42,674 nucleotides of DNA from Triparma columacea (taxonomy: Eukaryota; Sar; Bolidophyceae; Parmales; Triparmaceae): positions 41,915-84,588 of the forward strand of contig BRYA01000067.1 in the NCBI GenBank assembly GCA_030267965.1, in the 5' to 3' direction. Below are positions 42,603 to 42,674 of the stretch, one piece after another; the first letter of the stretch is position 1, and each line of letters begins with the position of its first letter. Made by a program: the position numbers and the translations under genes. Under the pieces are notes generated by a model. It ran no database searches. It saw only the letters and a list, made by a program, of their open reading frames with translations, and had not been told where the DNA came from.

Positions 42603-42674
42603 GGATGTAAAGGGTGTAAAGGGTGTAAAGGGTGTAAAGGGTGTAAAGGGTGTAAAGGGTGTAAAGGGTGTAAA
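42603..42674 (+). repeat. 9-bp tandem repeat running off the window
   Basis: Eight head-to-tail copies of GGGTGTAAA (the first GGATGTAAA) fill the last 72 bases and are cut by the edge. The unit may be a subtelomeric satellite or a divergent telomere-like repeat. Confidence 0.92.

Larger units (their letters stand above)
41748..42674. repeat. Subtelomere-like region nearly free of cytosine
   Basis: Reading base by base, 41764-42674 contains a single C (42016), and 42017-42674 contains none. The region is made of older diverged repeats of a TTATAGTG.TTTGTGAGTAT-type phrase (about 41840-42045), a 118-bp minisatellite, a GT-rich stretch, TTAGGGTTAGGG and a 9-bp repeat at the edge. No gene is seen. 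Confidence 0.85.

Overview
The window is eukaryotic nuclear DNA from what is most likely a photosynthetic stramenopile (heterokont). Genes are compact, alternate strands freely and carry short GT-AG introns (about 80 to 230 bp) whose phases match when joined. Several predicted proteins start with a signal peptide followed by an S/T-F motif, as in plastids of secondary red origin. The cyclin resembles diatom-type cyclins, and the right end carries a TTAGGG motif. A diatom relative such as a bolidophyte/parmalean would fit, but that is inference; no rRNA or organelle marker is present. A 21-base N gap at 24086-24106 shows this is a draft assembly.

Layout, left to right. 1-2180: a partial minus-strand gene, a plastid-type membrane protein whose last exon is tandemly duplicated, and a small two-TM protein. 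2763-5154: a GNAT-like acetyltransferase and a convergent ankyrin-MYND protein, with a frameshifted SNW/SKIP fragment next to it. 5603-8326: a DEAD-box helicase whose roughly 900-bp first intron holds three tandem copies of a structured, C/D-snoRNA-like element. 8478-9870: a rhomboid protease, two of whose introns are copies of each other (introner-like). 10417-16946: a cyclin, a front-end-targeted fatty-acid desaturase, a small cadherin-like secreted protein and a polytopic membrane protein. 16947-17670: an AT-rich intergenic island. 17671-23565: a mitochondrial-type Der/EngA double GTPase, a 12-finger C2H2 array encoded by a 96-bp minisatellite, and a membrane-anchored PP2C phosphatase.

23900-35658 is a single giant gene of at least eight exons (about 3,700 aa). 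It encodes a single-pass membrane protein with a huge beta-rich, sequon-rich ectodomain containing a peptidoglycan-binding-like module. 36438-41747 is an intronless 1,769-aa gene joining several START-like domains to an XK-related-like membrane domain. The last 0.9 kb is subtelomere-like: tandem minisatellites, TTAGGG twice, a 9-bp repeat running off the end, and almost no cytosine on the + strand. Cytosine loss already begins inside the preceding gene.

The genes do not form one pathway. The most unusual signals are the telomere-proximal C-depletion gradient, the intronic structured RNA array, the introner pair, the hypervariable zinc-finger array and the giant surface protein.
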